Shown here one piece after another: positions 6,402 to 7,007 of a DNA stretch of 7,007 bases. The notes under the pieces are model-generated. The model was not told where the DNA came from and did no database searches. It saw only the letters and a program-made list of their open reading frames with translations. Positions within the stretch are counted from its first letter, which is position 1. Each line of letters begins with the position of its first letter. This stretch comes from Candidatus Woesearchaeota archaeon (GTDB taxonomy: Archaea; Nanoarchaeota; Nanoarchaeia; Woesearchaeales; GW2011-AR4): assembly GCA_023259315.1 (NCBI GenBank), contig JAHFQL010000068.1:1-7007 (forward strand). The letters are read 5' to 3'. The position numbers were made by a program, and so were the translations under genes.

Positions 6402-6531
6402 TAGCCGATTTTTGACCAATGTCAATAATATTATGCATCCATATTTATATAGTTTTTGGTTTAATTTAGTCGACAAACCTAGTTTTATTACTATTTTAGA
6501 ATGGTGATGGGTGTAGCTGATTTTTGACCAA
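6402..6531 (-). repeat. Two copies of an 18-nt motif, each downstream of a TATA box
   Basis: TAGCCGATTTTTGACCAA at 6402-6419 recurs as TAGCTGATTTTTGACCAA at 6514-6531, identical at 17 of 18 positions and in the same orientation, 112 bp apart. On the minus strand each copy begins roughly 28-33 nt after the centre of a TATA-like box (6443-6451 and 6559-6568), close to the expected transcript start. The downstream copy also contains half of the dyad TTGAC-N4-GTCAA (6412-6425). The layout looks like a duplicated promoter and start region. Confidence 0.6.
6443..6451 (-). promoter_or_regulatory. Strong TATA box for the leader/53-aa transcript
   Basis: The minus strand reads TATATAAAT, preceded by an A-rich CCAAAAAC stretch that could be the TFB recognition element. 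This is the best-looking archaeal promoter in the window and predicts a start near 6421, inside the dyad TTGAC-N4-GTCAA. Confidence 0.6.
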
Positions 6532-6564
6532 AAAGATTTCTGTTATGCCCATCACCCTAAAATA
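6492..6564. repeat. 17-bp inverted repeat with a 36-nt loop
   Basis: TATTTTAG (6492-6499) plus GGTGATGGG (6503-6511) pair perfectly with CCCATCACC (6548-6556) plus CTAAAATA (6557-6564), leaving a 3-nt AAT bulge on the left. The loop carries the upstream copy of the 18-nt motif, and the right base overlaps a minus-strand TATA-like box. It lies between divergent transcripts and could be a dyad operator, a small RNA hairpin or a mini mobile element. Confidence 0.6.
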
Positions 6565-6568
6565 TATA
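6559..6568 (-). promoter_or_regulatory. Second minus-strand TATA-like box
   Basis: The minus strand reads TATATATTTT, predicting a start near 6538, just ahead of the upstream copy of the 18-nt motif. It overlaps the base of the 17-bp inverted repeat, so structure or a bound protein there could mask it. Confidence 0.35.
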
Positions 6569-6607
6569 CTGCACTACACATATTTTCCGAAACATTTATT
6601 CAAAAAC

Positions 6608-6616
6608 TTTTAATAT
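6608..6616 (+). promoter_or_regulatory. TATA box for the deacylase gene
   Basis: TTTTAATAT preceded by CAAAAAC is centred 26 bp before the ATG at 6638, the spacing expected for a leaderless archaeal transcript. No Shine-Dalgarno site precedes this ATG. Confidence 0.5.
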
Positions 6617-6637
6617 GTAGATGTTATAATTCTCTAA

Positions 6638-7007
6638 ATGAACATCGCAATAATCGCATCTTCAAAAGACCCTGCAGGAATAAACATAAGAAGCAATCTG
6701 ATTGAATTATTTGATTTTGAGAAAGCCGATGGTAAATTAGATGAAAATGATGTATTTGAATATAACAAACTTCCGAATAAACAAATAAAATTATATTTAA
6801 TAAACAATGAATTGGTTCATTCTGAGAATATTGATGAAAAAATAGATGCAGATGTTATTGTCTTTGCGTCAAAGCACCGCTCAAAAGAAAACACAAAATC
6901 ATTTGCAGTGCATGCAATAGGAAACTGGAATACGGCTAGTTTGGGCGGAGAAGAAAAAAAGATTTGTCCGTCTTCTGCGGTTTTAATAAAAAATTTATTC
7001 TTGGCTT
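6638..7007 (+). CDS. dtdA: D-aminoacyl-tRNA deacylase, DTD2/DtdA (GEK1) family, 3' end cut by the window
   Basis: This enzyme hydrolyses D-amino acids from mischarged tRNAs, keeping D-residues out of protein; DTD2 is the archaeal and plant form, unrelated to bacterial Dtd. The first 123 codons are open from ATG 6638 to the window edge, against a usual length of about 250-280. Family signatures are visible: the start MNIAIIASSKDPAGINI (1-17), a tyrosine/asparagine-rich strand region (45-57), DVIVFASKHRSKE (72-84) and FAVHAIGNW followed by ASLGG (89-104), corresponding to the conserved SSKDPAG, SxHRS and HxxGN segments. It is divergent from all other genes here. A TATA-like element 26 bp upstream and the lack of a ribosome binding site point to a leaderless message. 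Only the C-terminal half is unseen; I see no frameshift. Confidence 0.93.
   Translation, partial: MNIAIIASSKDPAGINIRSNLIELFDFEKADGKLDENDVFEYNKLPNKQIKLYLINNELVHSENIDEKIDADVIVFASKHRSKENTKSFAVHAIGNWNTASLGGEEKKICPSSAVLIKNLFLA

Larger units (their letters stand above)
6092..6421 (-). ncRNA. Predicted structured leader RNA (or independent ncRNA) upstream of the 53-aa gene
   Basis: A strong minus-strand TATA box at 6443-6451 predicts a start near 6421, and no oligo-T tract appears before the 53-aa gene, so the simplest reading is a leader of about 330 nt. In transcript order it holds a G-rich run (6379-6356), a hairpin GAG-g-GCTTG/CAAGC-a-CTC (6335-6356), a long hairpin (6237-6273) with a GTAA tetraloop, a second hairpin sharing one arm with it (6227-6242), and a two-part stem (6182-6223). 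A reading frame crosses the region on this strand, but its start codon lies upstream of the TATA box, and an internal ATG at 6300 gives only 59 residues resembling nothing known, so I favour RNA. It matches no tRNA, 5S, SRP or RNase P hallmark I could find. The stems are seen; transcription and function are inferred. Confidence 0.45.

Noticed and set aside
6180..6421. SRP RNA, RNase P RNA or tRNA
   Set aside because: A GGAAAGCA stretch recalls SRP helix 8, but the GNAR loop context is missing; no RNase P core motifs and no tRNA T-arm were found.
6120..6476. 118-aa minus-strand reading frame
   Set aside because: Its start codon lies upstream of the strong TATA box at 6443-6451, so it would not be on the predicted transcript, and the frame runs through several hairpins. 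The internal ATG at 6300 gives a 59-aa peptide without a good ribosome binding site or recognisable family.
6492..6564. Box C/D RNA or CRISPR repeat
   Set aside because: GTGATGG and CTGA resemble boxes C and D, but there is no second C'/D' pair at the right spacing and no regularly repeated unit.

Overview
The window looks like a chromosomal piece of an AT-rich archaeon, probably a DPANN-type lineage such as Woesearchaeota or Pacearchaeota. The lineage is inferred; the domain is well supported. The gene content is archaeal (single-protein Elp3, DTD2-type D-aminoacyl-tRNA deacylase, an AbrB-like swapped-hairpin mini-protein). Likely TATA boxes lie about 26 bp before the starts of Elp3 and the deacylase, fitting leaderless transcripts. 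Other genes carry strong GGAGGTGA-type ribosome binding sites.

Region 1 (13-5137, all minus strand) reads, in transcription order, as a 55-aa AbrB-like protein, a 112-aa cysteine-motif protein, an 873-aa type II P-type ATPase of the Ca2+ pump kind, then Elp3. The first three are overlapping or almost touching and are probably one operon. Elp3 sits 45 bp further on with its own likely promoter and carries a roughly 110-residue lysine/asparagine-rich insertion in its radical SAM domain.

Region 2 (5138-5482) has no gene I can support. It holds the promoter of the 55-aa gene inside a cluster of ACTTATTT repeats, a duplicated TTTGTCGCATT motif, and a long imperfect hairpin (5376-5474).

Region 3 (5483-6091, minus strand) holds three small genes, two of them very short: a 53-aa two-helix membrane protein, an 80-aa winged-helix protein, and a 40-aa protein that starts directly after the winged-helix stop codon. 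All three have good ribosome binding sites. I recognise no family for the 53-aa or 40-aa protein.

Region 4 (6092-6637) is a structured non-coding stretch. A strong minus-strand TATA box at 6443-6451 predicts a transcript that runs about 330 nt before the 53-aa start. That leader contains a G-rich run, several stem-loops and one segment that can pair with either of two partners. Just upstream lie a second TATA box, a 17/18-identical repeat and a 17-bp inverted repeat. Together with Region 3 this is the least explained part of the window.

Region 5 (6638 to the end, plus strand) is the first 123 codons of a DTD2-type D-aminoacyl-tRNA deacylase, divergent from everything else and cut off by the window edge.
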